64,000 nucleotides of DNA from JBAYDV01 sp041672845 (GCA_041672845.1 JBAYYV010000001.1:1-64000), one strand, 5' to 3'; counted from the stretch's first letter, positions 16,923 through 26,094 are shown. The notes: generated by a model not told the origin, from the sequence alone. A program made the numbers and translations.

Positions 16923-18569
16923 TCATACTTCCTTGGTTTTAGATTTATTACCTAAAGAATAAAGATATCTTTTAATTTTATATGTGGCGGTTTTTTCAAA
17001 ATCTTTATCTAATTGATATACCTTAGAAATATTAGAGAATTTACTTACTTGAGAATTTACAGAATCCATGATTTCTTTTTTAAGAGCTTCCATATTTTCG
17101 TAAACTGTTCTTTTTAATTTTTCTTTTTGATTAAGGAAAATATCTAATTTTTCTTTATTGAAATTAATTATGGCAGTTAATTTCCCATTTTCTTCATGAA
17201 CCATAGATTCATTTACTAGATAATGAGCATTAATTACTCCTTCTATTTCTTCAGGATAAATATTTTCACCACTTGGACCTATAATAGTATTACTGATACG
17301 ACCCTTAATAGATAACCTATTTTTAAAATCAAAATAACCTAAATCTTTAGTTCTAAACCATCCGTCATCAGTAAAAGATTCTTTAGTGGCTATTTCATTT
17401 TTATAATATCCCATCATGATATTATCACCTTTAACTACTATTTCTCCTACTCCTCTGGCATTCTTATTAATTAGTTTCGTAATAACTCCCACCACTGGTA
17501 TTCCAGTAGATCCTATTTTAACTTTATCTGCTACAGCTCCAAATAATAATGGCGATGTTTCGGTAAGACCATATCCGATAGCATATGGGAATTTGGCTTC
17601 ATATAAAAAACGTTCTACTTCAGTATCAAGTTTAGCTCCTCCGATACCGAAGAATCTTAATCTACCACCAAAACTTCTTTTTAATTTTTTTCCTGCTAGG
17701 AAGTTAAGTACTTTTCTAAAAGGAGGTATCTTATAAATAAATTTAATAAATAGATTTTTCTGAAATTGAGGACGAATGCCTTTCTTATAAATCTTTTCAA
17801 TGATTAAAGGGACTGTTAACATAGTAGTCGGTCTAACTTTTTTCATGGCTGACATAAGTACACTAGGTGTAGGGGGCTTACTTATATAATATATAATGGC
17901 TCCTGCACTCATAGGTAATAATAATCCTAATCCATTTTCAAATGTATGTGAAAGAGGAAGGATAGATAACCAAACATCATCTGAATAACTAGGTCTCATA
18001 ACTTGACAATTATGAAGGTTCGCACATAAATTTTTATGTGAAAGCATAACTCCTTTAGAACTACCAGTAGTTCCTGAAGTATAAATTAAAACACATAAAT
18101 CTTCGGTATTTATATCAGACCAATGATTTTCAATAGCTTTCTCTCTTACTTTTTCACCTTTAATTACAGTAAAATCATCTATTAATACTATTAGAGATAG
18201 TCTTTCTTTAGCTTTTTCTGAAACTTTATGTAATAAACGTTTTGATACAAATAAAGCTTTACTTTCAGAATGTTTTAATATGTATCTGATATCACTTTCT
18301 GAAAAATCAGGAAGTATAGGTACCGATACTCTTCCAAACGCCACGATTGAGAAATATGCTACAGCCCAATTAATATTATTCTGTGAAAAGATTCCTACTT
18401 TATCTTCAGGATTTATTCCATAAAGAGAAAGCATATTTTGAATTTCTATAGTTTTAGATCCGAATTTACCATAAGTATATCCATCTTCTTCGATAGAAAA
18501 TAGAAATTTATTGTTTGAATATTTTGTAGTCGAAATCTCAAAAAGATCTCTGAGTGTTTTTATTTCCAT
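16923..18569 (-). CDS. AMP-binding long-chain acyl-CoA synthetase
   Basis: A 548-residue adenylate-forming enzyme. The ATP/AMP motifs are YTSGTTGSSKGVMLSHKN (P-loop) and GYGLTETSP, and the hinge region has DGWFRTKDLGYFD. It probably converts fatty acids to acyl-CoA at the cytoplasmic face, or charges an acyl group for lipid synthesis. A small acyltransferase gene lies 52 bases upstream on the same strand, which supports a role in phospholipid or aminolipid acylation. Confidence 0.88.
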   Translation of the reverse strand: MEIKTLRDLFEISTTKYSNNKFLFSIEEDGYTYGKFGSKTIEIQNMLSLYGINPEDKVGIFSQNNINWAVAYFSIVAFGRVSVPILPDFSESDIRYILKHSESKALFVSKRLLHKVSEKAKERLSLIVLIDDFTVIKGEKVREKAIENHWSDINTEDLCVLIYTSGTTGSSKGVMLSHKNLCANLHNCQVMRPSYSDDVWLSILPLSHTFENGLGLLLPMSAGAIIYYISKPPTPSVLMSAMKKVRPTTMLTVPLIIEKIYKKGIRPQFQKNLFIKFIYKIPPFRKVLNFLAGKKLKRSFGGRLRFFGIGGAKLDTEVERFLYEAKFPYAIGYGLTETSPLLFGAVADKVKIGSTGIPVVGVITKLINKNARGVGEIVVKGDNIMMGYYKNEIATKESFTDDGWFRTKDLGYFDFKNRLSIKGRISNTIIGPSGENIYPEEIEGVINAHYLVNESMVHEENGKLTAIINFNKEKLDIFLNQKEKLKRTVYENMEALKKEIMDSVNSQVSKFSNISKVYQLDKDFEKTATYKIKRYLYSLGNKSKTKEV

Positions 18570-18621
18570 ATTAATGAGTTCTTGAAATAATACTAATAAG
18601 TAAAGTTTGTATTAAAATTAA

Positions 18622-19194
18622 TTAGACAATCTTTGTGCCACAATTGAATTTTTCTGGATGACGAGCTTTAATGCCTAAATTTTTATAATGTTCTTGAATA
18701 CGTTTCATATCAATATCTATGTCATCTGTTAGTTGTATTTTTTCCCCATAACCAATTTCTTTTTTCCCCCAATCAAAATAGCCTAAATATACAGGGACCT
18801 TAGCTTTTTGTGCTATGATATGAAATCCTGTTTTCCATTTAGAAACTGGTTTTCTGGTTCCTTCAGGTGCAATTCCTAATCTTAATATATCATTCTTTTC
18901 AAATGCATTTATAGCTTGACGAATAGTGCTTGCACCTCCTCCAGCGGTTCTTTTAACAGGTATACCACCATGTCTAATTAACCAATTTTTAAAAGGCCAT
19001 TTAAAAAAATCTTCTTTTATTAATATATTCATTGATTCTCCTAAGGCAGTATAATATAGATATGCTACGATCCAGTCACTTATAGCAGTGTGTGGTACTC
19101 CTAAGACTATGCATTTTTTCTCTGGCATAGCTTTTTTCTGAATCCAAGTCCAACCTAATCTTTTTAGTAATTTTGCTGCTGCTTTTTGCCTCAT
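18622..19194 (-). CDS. 1-acyl-sn-glycerol-3-phosphate acyltransferase-like protein
   Basis: A PlsC-type acyltransferase of about 190 residues. The catalytic HX4D motif is present as HTAISD, and the substrate-binding block is APEGTRKP. An in-frame ATG exists at 19236, but it would overlap the parE stop by 20 bases; I chose the ATG at 19194 (MRQKAAAK), which clears parE. The protein is shorter than E. coli PlsC and lacks a clear membrane anchor, so the acyl acceptor is uncertain. Its neighbour is an acyl-CoA synthetase. Confidence 0.82.
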   Translation of the reverse strand: MRQKAAAKLLKRLGWTWIQKKAMPEKKCIVLGVPHTAISDWIVAYLYYTALGESMNILIKEDFFKWPFKNWLIRHGGIPVKRTAGGGASTIRQAINAFEKNDILRLGIAPEGTRKPVSKWKTGFHIIAQKAKVPVYLGYFDWGKKEIGYGEKIQLTDDIDIDMKRIQEHYKNLGIKARHPEKFNCGTKIV

Positions 19195-19216
19195 ATTTAC
19201 ATATATTACTTTATTA

Positions 19217-21055
19217 TTACATGTCTGTAATAACATCAGATCTTAAATTATTTCTAATAAAATCTTGTCTATATGGAGTATTTGTACCCATATAAAATTC
19301 TAGTAAATTAGGAATATTGTCGTCAGGACTTATCCTAACAGGATCTAATTTAATATCTTCACCTATGAAGACTTTAAACTCATTGTGGGAAATTTCTCCA
19401 AGTCCTTTAAATCGTGTTATCTCATGATTTTTCCCAAAATGTTTAATAGCGTCTTCTTTTTCTTCTTCTGAGTAGCAATATAGTGTTTCTTTTTTATTTC
19501 GTACCCTGAATAGAGGAGTTTGTAAAATAAATAAATGTTCTAAACGAATGAGCTCTGGATAGTATTTCAAAAAGAAAGTCAGTAATAGAAGACGAATATG
19601 CATACCATCGACATCGGCATCGGTAGCTATTATGACATGGTTATATCTTAGATTTTCCATATCTTCATCTATATTGAGCGCTGTTTTTAATAAGATAAAT
19701 TCCTCATTATTATATACTGCTTTATTGTCTTTAATGTAGCAGTTAAGAGGTTTGCCTTTTAATGAAAAGACAGCTTGAGTATTTACGTCGCGAATTTTAG
19801 TTATAGATCCACTAGCTGAATCCCCCTCAGTAATAAAGATGCTTGATTTTTCTCCAAGTTCTTTTCTTTTTTTATCACAATAGTGGATTCTACAGTCTCT
19901 TAATTTCTTGTTACAAAGATTTGCTTTTTTAACTTTATCTTTAGTAGCTTTTTTGATATTGTTAATAGCTTTTCTTTCTCTTTGTGAATCTTTTACTTTT
20001 TTCTCTATGATTTCAGCTATATCAGTATGTATATGTAAGTAATTGTCTAAAGCATCTTTTATAAAATAATTTACAAAGCTATGAACAGTTACATCATTTT
20101 CTACATATTTAGAACCTAACTTGGTTTTCGTTTGATTATCGAATTCTGGTTCTTGGACTCTAATGCTAATAGCTCCGACCATAGAATGTCTAATATCTTG
20201 AGAATCATAATCTTTTTTCAAAAATTCTTTAATCTCTTTGGCGACAGCCTCTCTGAAGGAAGATAAATGTGTGCCTCCTTGAGAAGTGTTTTGACCGTTA
20301 ACGAAAGATGCTATATCTTCACCTGTTTCATTTCCGTGGGTAAGTACGATTTCTATATCATCTCCTATTAAATGAATAGGTGGGTACAAGGGTTCTTCTG
20401 AAATGTGTTCATTCACTAAGTCTAAAAGTCCATTTTCAGATTTGAATTTTTCTCCATTAAGAATTAGTGTAAGACCATGGTTTAAATAAGAATAATTTTT
20501 TAACATCTCAGAGATGTAATCCATATTATATATATAGTCCTTAAAGACTTCTTTATCAGCATGATATTTGACGAAAGTACCATTTTTCTCACTTTTTACA
20601 GAATCATTTTTACCTTCTTTTTCTAAATATCCAGCATGAAAACTAGCATAATAACTTTTGCCATTTCTAAAAGATTCAATGTAAAAATAATCTGAAGTAG
20701 CGTTTACAGCTTTTAAGCCTACACCATTCAACCCTACAGATTTTTGAAACGTTTCATTATCAAATTTAGCACCAGTCATCATTTTACTAGCTGCATCGAC
20801 CACTCTTTCCAATGGAATTCCACGACCATAGTCCCTTATAGAAACCATATCATCTTCTATAGAAATATCTATAGTATCACCATTGCCCATAGCAAATTCA
20901 TCGATAGCATTATCAATGACCTCTTTCATTAGGACGTATAATCCATCATCAGGAGATGAACCATCTCCTATGTGACCAATATACATACCAGGTCTTTGTC
21001 TGATATGTTCGTTCCATTCTAAAGTAGCGAAAGAATCTTTTGTGTAATCTGACAT
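19217..21055 (-). CDS. parE: DNA topoisomerase IV subunit B
   Basis: A 612-residue type IIA topoisomerase ATPase subunit. The GHKL ATP-binding site is marked by EVIDNAIDE and GRGIPLE, with GLNGVGLKAVNA further on. The TOPRIM domain is marked by ITEGDSASGS and the metal-binding DADVDGMHIR. I call it ParE rather than GyrB from the short N-terminal sequence (ATLEWNEHIRQRPGMYIG), the length and the resemblance to Bacteroides ParE. parC is not adjacent in the window. Confidence 0.87.
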   Translation of the reverse strand: MSDYTKDSFATLEWNEHIRQRPGMYIGHIGDGSSPDDGLYVLMKEVIDNAIDEFAMGNGDTIDISIEDDMVSIRDYGRGIPLERVVDAASKMMTGAKFDNETFQKSVGLNGVGLKAVNATSDYFYIESFRNGKSYYASFHAGYLEKEGKNDSVKSEKNGTFVKYHADKEVFKDYIYNMDYISEMLKNYSYLNHGLTLILNGEKFKSENGLLDLVNEHISEEPLYPPIHLIGDDIEIVLTHGNETGEDIASFVNGQNTSQGGTHLSSFREAVAKEIKEFLKKDYDSQDIRHSMVGAISIRVQEPEFDNQTKTKLGSKYVENDVTVHSFVNYFIKDALDNYLHIHTDIAEIIEKKVKDSQRERKAINNIKKATKDKVKKANLCNKKLRDCRIHYCDKKRKELGEKSSIFITEGDSASGSITKIRDVNTQAVFSLKGKPLNCYIKDNKAVYNNEEFILLKTALNIDEDMENLRYNHVIIATDADVDGMHIRLLLLTFFLKYYPELIRLEHLFILQTPLFRVRNKKETLYCYSEEEKEDAIKHFGKNHEITRFKGLGEISHNEFKVFIGEDIKLDPVRISPDDNIPNLLEFYMGTNTPYRQDFIRNNLRSDVITDM

Positions 21056-21146
21056 AATCTATAGGATGCTATTTTTAAATTAAATGATGAATATTTAATG
21101 TTTATTTATCTTATATAAATACATTATAGCCTTATTCACTAAAGTA

Positions 21147-21154
21147 CAAAATTA
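21147..21154 (-). promoter_or_regulatory. -7 element of the parE promoter
   Basis: Minus-strand TAATTTTG, 91 bases upstream of parE. The nearest TTTG upstream is only 14 bases away, shorter than usual. Confidence 0.4.
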
Positions 21155-21262
21155 CAAATTTTTAATTACAAAATTAATTAATAGTGTCCTTATTTTATTT
21201 AGAGAGTCTATAATTTTTTTTATTGACAATAAAAAAAATTTCATAATACTAGCTTTGATTTC

Positions 21263-21270
21263 TATATTTG
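21263..21270 (+). promoter_or_regulatory. -7 element of the methyltransferase promoter
   Basis: TATATTTG matches TAnnTTTG and lies 52 bases before the ATG at 21323. No -33 at the right spacing. Confidence 0.45.
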
Positions 21271-21322
21271 TAATGAATTGTTAAACTATTTTATTATTAA
21301 TTAACGATTTAAAACCTATTTT

Positions 21323-22198
21323 ATGCAGGAACGACATATAGATCGTAAAGAATATTTCGAAGAATTATCCAAAACAAGTGAAAAGTATTATTACCCATAT
21401 ATTAAAAGATTTATGTCTGGCAATAATGCTATTTCGAATGTAGTTCTTTCAGTACTTGAAATAGGCTGTGGTGAAGGTGGAAATTTACTAGCTTTCGCAA
21501 GAAGAGGATGGAAAACAGTCGGAGTAGATTTCTCTGAAAATAAAATAGTTAATGGAACTAAATGTTTTGAATCCTTAGGTTATCCTATTTCGAATGACAT
21601 AACTGATTTACAAGAAGAAGGAAATATTTCTAAGAAGGATAAAAGAGTTTCTTTAAATGTTAAAACAGTGCATCTTATCGCTTCAGATATTTTTAATATT
21701 CAAGATTTCTCATATAAATTTGATTTAATTCTAGTACATGATGTTATCGAACATATTTTCGATAAGAAAACTTTTCTTAAAAATGCCTATAGCTTTTTGA
21801 AAGATTCAGGATTACTATTTATTGGTTATCCTGTTTGGCAAATGCCATTCGGTGGTCATCAACAAATGTCGAAAAGTAAATTTGTATCTCATTGTCCGTT
21901 TATTCATTTACTGCCTCAGAAGTTATATCGTTCATTGCTGAAAATCGTAGGTGAACCATCTAATAAAGTGAAAGATTTTATTGATATCAAGGAAACAGGA
22001 ATTGGTATTGAGCCCATGCTAAAGTTAGTTAAGAATGCTGATTTTAAAATTCTTGATAGTAAATATTATTTCATAAATCCACATTATGAGGTTAAGTTCC
22101 ATATTCATCCACGTGTACTATTTCCTATAATTTCAGGAATTCCATATTTTAGAAACATTTTTACAACTAGCTTTCATTTACTGTTAAAAAAGAAATAA
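21323..22198 (+). CDS. class I SAM-dependent methyltransferase
   Basis: A 291-residue protein. AdoMet motif I is LEIGCGEGGNLLAF, motif II acidic loop is GVDFSENKI, and motif IV is LILVHDVIEHI. The fold resembles the small-molecule or lipid methyltransferases of the Methyltransf_11/23 group. The C-terminal third is rich in aromatic residues and could recognise a hydrophobic substrate. It is a single-gene unit with its own terminator; nothing nearby indicates its substrate. Confidence 0.85.
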   Translation: MQERHIDRKEYFEELSKTSEKYYYPYIKRFMSGNNAISNVVLSVLEIGCGEGGNLLAFARRGWKTVGVDFSENKIVNGTKCFESLGYPISNDITDLQEEGNISKKDKRVSLNVKTVHLIASDIFNIQDFSYKFDLILVHDVIEHIFDKKTFLKNAYSFLKDSGLLFIGYPVWQMPFGGHQQMSKSKFVSHCPFIHLLPQKLYRSLLKIVGEPSNKVKDFIDIKETGIGIEPMLKLVKNADFKILDSKYYFINPHYEVKFHIHPRVLFPIISGIPYFRNIFTTSFHLLLKKK

Positions 22199-22200
22199 AA

Positions 22201-22223
22201 AAGGTCACTACGGAAGTGACCTT
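22201..22223. terminator. bidirectional intrinsic terminator
   Basis: A perfect 9-base stem, AAGGTCACT with AGTGACCTT, and a 5-base loop. It lies between the converging methyltransferase and hpf genes; A-rich sequence precedes the stem. Confidence 0.8.
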
Positions 22224-22260
22224 AATTATATGGTTCTATTATAAAAATTTACCTAGAATT

Positions 22261-22551
22261 TTATTTACCAAATCTTTTTTCTTTAACTTTTACAAGCTGA
22301 TCTTTTAGTAAGTCTGCACATGTGTTAGTAGCATCTTCGAAAGTTCCAGCTTTTCTTTCCATGATAACATTATCTCCCGGTATATTAACTATAACCTTAA
22401 TTACTTTAGTATGGTCAGGTTCCAATGATAGTGTTACATCGACATCGATAATTCCATCAAAGAATTTATCAAGTTTCTGAAGCTTTTTGTCGATAAAATC
22501 AAGAAGTTTGACATCTGCATTGAATTTGATAGATTGAACTCTAATTTTCAT
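22261..22551 (-). CDS. hpf: ribosome hibernation-promoting factor
   Basis: A short-form HPF/RaiA protein of 96 residues with the beta-alpha-beta-beta-beta-alpha fold; typical segments are DKKLQKLDKFFDGI and MERKAGTFEDA. It binds the 30S subunit when growth slows. An upstream in-frame ATG at 22563 would add four residues (MEVI); MKIRVQSIKF at 22551 matches the usual family start. The start overlaps the xerC stop by 11 bases, so the two are coupled. Confidence 0.9.
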   Translation of the reverse strand: MKIRVQSIKFNADVKLLDFIDKKLQKLDKFFDGIIDVDVTLSLEPDHTKVIKVIVNIPGDNVIMERKAGTFEDATNTCADLLKDQLVKVKEKRFGK

Positions 22552-23563
22552 TATTACCTCCATTTTTAGCTCGTGGATGAGCGTTAATATAAGTTTTTTT
22601 TAACTCCTCGAAAGAGTTGTGAGTATATATTTGGGTCGTCGCTAGTGACGAATGTCCAAGAATCTCTTTAATTGAATAAATATCAGCACCTTTATTAAGT
22701 AAGTGAGTAGCTAAGCTATGTCGAAGAGTATGAGCACTTTTTTTACCACTAAAGCCTTCTACTGAACTAAGCTCTTCTTTAATAAAGTCATTTACTTCTC
22801 TGGCAGTAATATTTTTCCCATTATCTCTTAAAATAAGTTTATTAGTTTTCCTATCAGGAAAATCGTTATTTATTCTTTCCAAATATAATAAAATTTCTTC
22901 TTTTATAGAAGGGGGGACAGGTATTTCTCTTAATTTATCTCCTTTACCGATAATTCTAAAAATGTTTCTAAAAGTATCGAAATCGTTAACTTTTAAATTC
23001 ACTATTTCTGCACGTCTCATGCCAGTACTATATAATATAAGTATAAGAAATCGATTCCTATATTTGTGAAAAGAATTACATTTATTTTGATTTGACATTT
23101 CTTTCTCTTGCAATTCTAGTTCATGTATCTTATTTTTAGAAATTTCGAAATAATGATTTAATGCCTTTTCAGTAAAGAAAGATGGGAGTTTGGAATCTTG
23201 TTTAGGCCTATGAACTTTCAAAACAGGATTTGATTCTAAAAGATCTAATTTTTTTAGCCAAACGCAAAAGCTACTAATAGCTGAAAGTTTTAGATTCATT
23301 GTTCGAGGATTAAGTTTTTGTTCTAATCCAGATGCTATAAATCCTCTTATTAATAGAGGACTTAGACCATCGGTGATTTCATTATCAGAAATATTTTCAG
23401 TATTGACCGGCAGGGTAGAATTTTTATCAGTAGTAGCCTTTATACACTGGGAAGGATATATAAAAACATAATAATCGCAAAGGGCTGATTCATAGAGATT
23501 ACAAGTCCTAGGAGAATAACGCTTTTGTAATTTGAGATATTTTATAAACTCTTCTATTAACAT
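22541..23563 (-). CDS. xerC: tyrosine recombinase XerC
   Basis: A 340-residue tyrosine recombinase with an N-terminal SAM-like DNA-binding domain (about 1-120, extended relative to E. coli XerC by an insertion after residue 30) and a catalytic domain. The catalytic residues are seen in TGMRRAEI (Arg), HTLRHSLATHLL (His and Arg), LGHSSL (His) and TQIYTH (Tyr). The family resolves chromosome dimers at dif. No att-like repeats flank it and the neighbours are housekeeping genes, so it is a chromosomal Xer protein rather than a mobile-element integrase. No dif site was recognised. Confidence 0.9.
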   Translation of the reverse strand: MLIEEFIKYLKLQKRYSPRTCNLYESALCDYYVFIYPSQCIKATTDKNSTLPVNTENISDNEITDGLSPLLIRGFIASGLEQKLNPRTMNLKLSAISSFCVWLKKLDLLESNPVLKVHRPKQDSKLPSFFTEKALNHYFEISKNKIHELELQEKEMSNQNKCNSFHKYRNRFLILILYSTGMRRAEIVNLKVNDFDTFRNIFRIIGKGDKLREIPVPPSIKEEILLYLERINNDFPDRKTNKLILRDNGKNITAREVNDFIKEELSSVEGFSGKKSAHTLRHSLATHLLNKGADIYSIKEILGHSSLATTQIYTHNSFEELKKTYINAHPRAKNGGNNEN

Positions 23564-23564
23564 A

Positions 23565-23594
23565 TTGCTAATTTAATATTTTTATTTATATTTG
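23565..23594 (+). promoter_or_regulatory. rpsU promoter
   Basis: TTG at 23565-23567, a 19-base spacer and TATATTTG at 23587-23594 fit the Bacteroidota -33/-7 pattern. The -7 element ends 32 bases before the rpsU ATG. The promoter overlaps the first few bases upstream of the divergent xerC gene. Confidence 0.7.
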
Positions 23595-23606
23595 CATTCA
23601 TAAAAT

Positions 23607-23617
23607 AAAGGAGGTGG
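23607..23617 (+). promoter_or_regulatory. extended Shine-Dalgarno sequence of rpsU
   Basis: AAAGGAGGTGG lies 9 bases before the ATG; its first 8 bases are fully complementary to the canonical 16S 3' end. Other genes in this window have AT-rich leaders without such a site. In Bacteroidota the anti-Shine-Dalgarno is reported to be held by ribosomal proteins including bS21, so this site probably serves feedback control of the gene for bS21 itself. Confidence 0.85.
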
Positions 23618-23626
23618 AATCTTAAA

Positions 23627-23818
23627 ATGATTATAGTACCAGTAAAAGAAGGCGAAAATATTGAAAGAGCTCTTAAAAAATTTAAGAGAAAATTCGAAAG
23701 AACAGGAACTGTTCGTGAAATTCGTGCTAGAAAGACTTATGATAAACCTTCAGTAAGAAAAAGACAGCAAAAAATCAAAGCTATCTACGTTCAACAATTA
23801 AAGAACAAAGAAGAGTAG
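23627..23818 (+). CDS. rpsU: 30S ribosomal protein bS21
   Basis: A 63-residue, very basic protein beginning MIIVPVKEGENIERALKKFK, the standard bS21 N-terminus, with RERKxR-like basic stretches afterward. It sits on the 30S platform near the 3' end of 16S rRNA. It is divergent from xerC-hpf and has its own promoter, an extended Shine-Dalgarno sequence and a downstream terminator. Confidence 0.96.
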   Translation: MIIVPVKEGENIERALKKFKRKFERTGTVREIRARKTYDKPSVRKRQQKIKAIYVQQLKNKEE

Positions 23819-23893
23819 TAACGTAAAAGAATAGTATTTGTTTGTTTTATTTTGAAATTGACTAAGTACTTTTTTTACACTTAAAATAATATT

Positions 23894-23933
23894 ATAGGGA
23901 TAGAGTTTTTATACTTTATTCCTATTTTTTTTT
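23894..23933 (+). terminator. intrinsic terminator of rpsU
   Basis: A 9-pair stem with one G-U pair (23894-23902 with 23917-23925) followed by a run of T to 23933. It lies 75 bases after the rpsU stop. Confidence 0.65.
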
Positions 23934-23947
23934 ATATGCGTTTTTAT

Positions 23948-23955
23948 TAACTTTG
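23948..23955 (+). promoter_or_regulatory. -7 element of the hutU promoter
   Basis: TAACTTTG matches TAnnTTTG and lies 77 bases before the hutU ATG, just after the rpsU terminator. The -33 is not recognisable. Confidence 0.5.
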
Positions 23956-24032
23956 TTCGCGCTAGAATTAGAAATACTAAAGTTAGTGTTCAGTAATAGA
24001 AGCAACAAAAATAAAATCTAAAAAAAATTAAT

Positions 24033-26030
24033 ATGAATAGTTTTCAAAAAGCTATCGTAGAAGGTATCCCTGATGAATTACCCACACCGAAACCTTATGA
24101 TTCTACGATAAATCATGCTCCTAAGCGTAAAGATATACTTACGGCAGCAGAAAAAAGGTTAGCTCTAAGAAATGCTTTAAGATATTTTCCTAAAAAACAT
24201 CATGCTATATTGCTTCCAGAGTTTAACGAAGAATTAGAAAAATATGGTCGTATCTATATGTATAGATTTCGTCCAGATTATAAAATTTATGCACGTTCTA
24301 TAGAAGATTTCCCATATAAAAGCAAACAAGCAGCAGCTATTATGCTAATGATTTCTAACAATTTGGATTATGCAGTAGCTCAGCATCCTCATGAATTAAT
24401 TATTTATGGTGGTAATGGTGCTTCTTTTCAAAATTGGGCACAGTATTTATTGACTATGCAATATCTTTCACAGATGACAGATGAACAAACTTTAGTTCTT
24501 TATTCTGGACATCCAATGGGACTTTTTCCATCTTCTAAATCTGCACCAAGATTAGTTATTACTAATGGTATGGTAATTCCTCATTATTCATCACAAGATC
24601 AGTATGAGAAATTTAATGCTATGGGTGTGTCTCAATATGGTCAAATGACAGCAGGTTCATTCATGTATATTGGCCCACAAGGGATTGTTCATGGTACTAC
24701 TATTACTATATTAAATGCAGTACGTATGCATAAACAACCAGAGGATAAAAAGCGTACTCCATTATTCGTTACTTCTGGACTAGGTGGTATGTCAGGAGCT
24801 CAAGGAAAATCTTCTGTTATAGCAGGGGTAGTAGGTATTATAGCTGAAATTAATCCTAACGCTGCTCGTAAGAGATTAAATCAAGGTTGGGTAAGTGAAA
24901 TACATACAGACTTAAAAGAATTAGTAGATAGAGCAGAAGAAGTTCGGGACGCTAAAGGGTCTATAGCTTTAGCTTATCGGGGTAATATCGTTGATTTATG
25001 GGAATATTTAGCTGAAAGAAAAGTAAAAGTAAATCTTGGTTCAGATCAAACATCATTACATAATCCTTTTGCAGGAGGTTATTATCCAGTAGATATGACA
25101 TTTGAAAATGCTAATGATATGATGTCTTCTAATCCAGAAAAATTCAAAAAAGAAGTATTTAAGAGTCTTTGTAGACAAGTAGTGGCTATTAATAAAATAG
25201 CTGCTAATGGTATGTATTTCTTTGATTATGGTAACGCATTTCTATTAGAATCATCTCGTGCAGGTGCAGATATTATGAGCAATCATGGCGATTTCAAATA
25301 TCCTTCTTATGTACAAGATATTATGGGTCCTATGTATTTTGATTATGGTTTCGGACCTTTCAGATGGGTATGTACTTCATCTAAACCAGAAGATTTAACA
25401 GAAACCGATAGAATTTCAGCCAAAGTACTAGAAGAAATATTAAAAACTGCTCCTAAAGAAATACAACATCAGTTAAAAGATAATATTCATTGGATTAAGG
25501 AGGCTGGTGCCAATAATTTAGTAGTCGGTTCTCAAGCTAGAATATTATATGCAGACTGTGAAGGTCGTACTAAAATCGCTTTAGAAATGAACAAAGCTAT
25601 TCGCGAAGGAAGAATTTCAGCTCCTATCGTATTAGGTCGTGACCATCATGACGTATCAGGTACTGATTCTCCATATAGAGAAACATCTAACATTTATGAT
25701 GGTTCTCAGCTAACTGCTGATATGGCTATTCAAAATGTTATAGGAGACTCCTTTAGAGGCGCTACATGGGTATCTATCCATAACGGTGGTGGTGTCGGAT
25801 GGGGAGAAGTTATTAACGGAGGTTTTGGTATGGTTATCGATGGCTCTCTCGAATGTGATAAGAAAATTAAATCTATGCTTTATTGGGATGTAAATAATGG
25901 TATTGCTCGTAGAGGTTGGGCTAGAAATGATGGTGCCATGTTTACTGCCAAAAGAGAAATGGAAAGGAATTCTAATCTTAAGATTACTGTTCCAAATTTA
26001 GTAGATGATGATCTTTTTAATAATCTTTAA
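24033..26030 (+). CDS. hutU: urocanate hydratase
   Basis: A 665-residue NAD+-dependent enzyme converting urocanate to imidazolonepropionate, the second step of histidine degradation. Family segments include YGGNGASFQNWAQYL, YSGHPMGLFPS, TAGSFMYIGPQGIVHGT, TSGLGGMSGAQGKS (dinucleotide binding) and HNGGGVGWGEV. It is about 110 residues longer than the Pseudomonas enzyme, as in other Bacteroidales. It stands alone: hutH, hutI and ftcD are not in the window. Confidence 0.95.
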   Translation: MNSFQKAIVEGIPDELPTPKPYDSTINHAPKRKDILTAAEKRLALRNALRYFPKKHHAILLPEFNEELEKYGRIYMYRFRPDYKIYARSIEDFPYKSKQAAAIMLMISNNLDYAVAQHPHELIIYGGNGASFQNWAQYLLTMQYLSQMTDEQTLVLYSGHPMGLFPSSKSAPRLVITNGMVIPHYSSQDQYEKFNAMGVSQYGQMTAGSFMYIGPQGIVHGTTITILNAVRMHKQPEDKKRTPLFVTSGLGGMSGAQGKSSVIAGVVGIIAEINPNAARKRLNQGWVSEIHTDLKELVDRAEEVRDAKGSIALAYRGNIVDLWEYLAERKVKVNLGSDQTSLHNPFAGGYYPVDMTFENANDMMSSNPEKFKKEVFKSLCRQVVAINKIAANGMYFFDYGNAFLLESSRAGADIMSNHGDFKYPSYVQDIMGPMYFDYGFGPFRWVCTSSKPEDLTETDRISAKVLEEILKTAPKEIQHQLKDNIHWIKEAGANNLVVGSQARILYADCEGRTKIALEMNKAIREGRISAPIVLGRDHHDVSGTDSPYRETSNIYDGSQLTADMAIQNVIGDSFRGATWVSIHNGGGVGWGEVINGGFGMVIDGSLECDKKIKSMLYWDVNNGIARRGWARNDGAMFTAKREMERNSNLKITVPNLVDDDLFNNL

Positions 26031-26060
26031 TAGCCAATTAATAAAGATTAATTAAATAGA

Positions 26061-26094
26061 AAAGAGGATGTATTTTAAGTAATACATCCTCTTT
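26061..26094. terminator. bidirectional intrinsic terminator
   Basis: A perfect 14-base inverted repeat (26061-26074 and 26081-26094) with a 6-base loop, starting AAAGAGG and ending CCTCTTT with extra T. It separates hutU from the converging Spy-like gene. Confidence 0.9.

Noticed and set aside
19217..21055. GyrB as an alternative to ParE
   Set aside because: The N-terminal sequence and length fit Bacteroidales ParE better; not entirely excluded, since both families share all motifs listed.
22541..23563. A tyrosine recombinase that might mark an integrative element
   Set aside because: No flanking direct repeats, no tRNA target and only housekeeping neighbours; the protein reads as chromosomal Xer.
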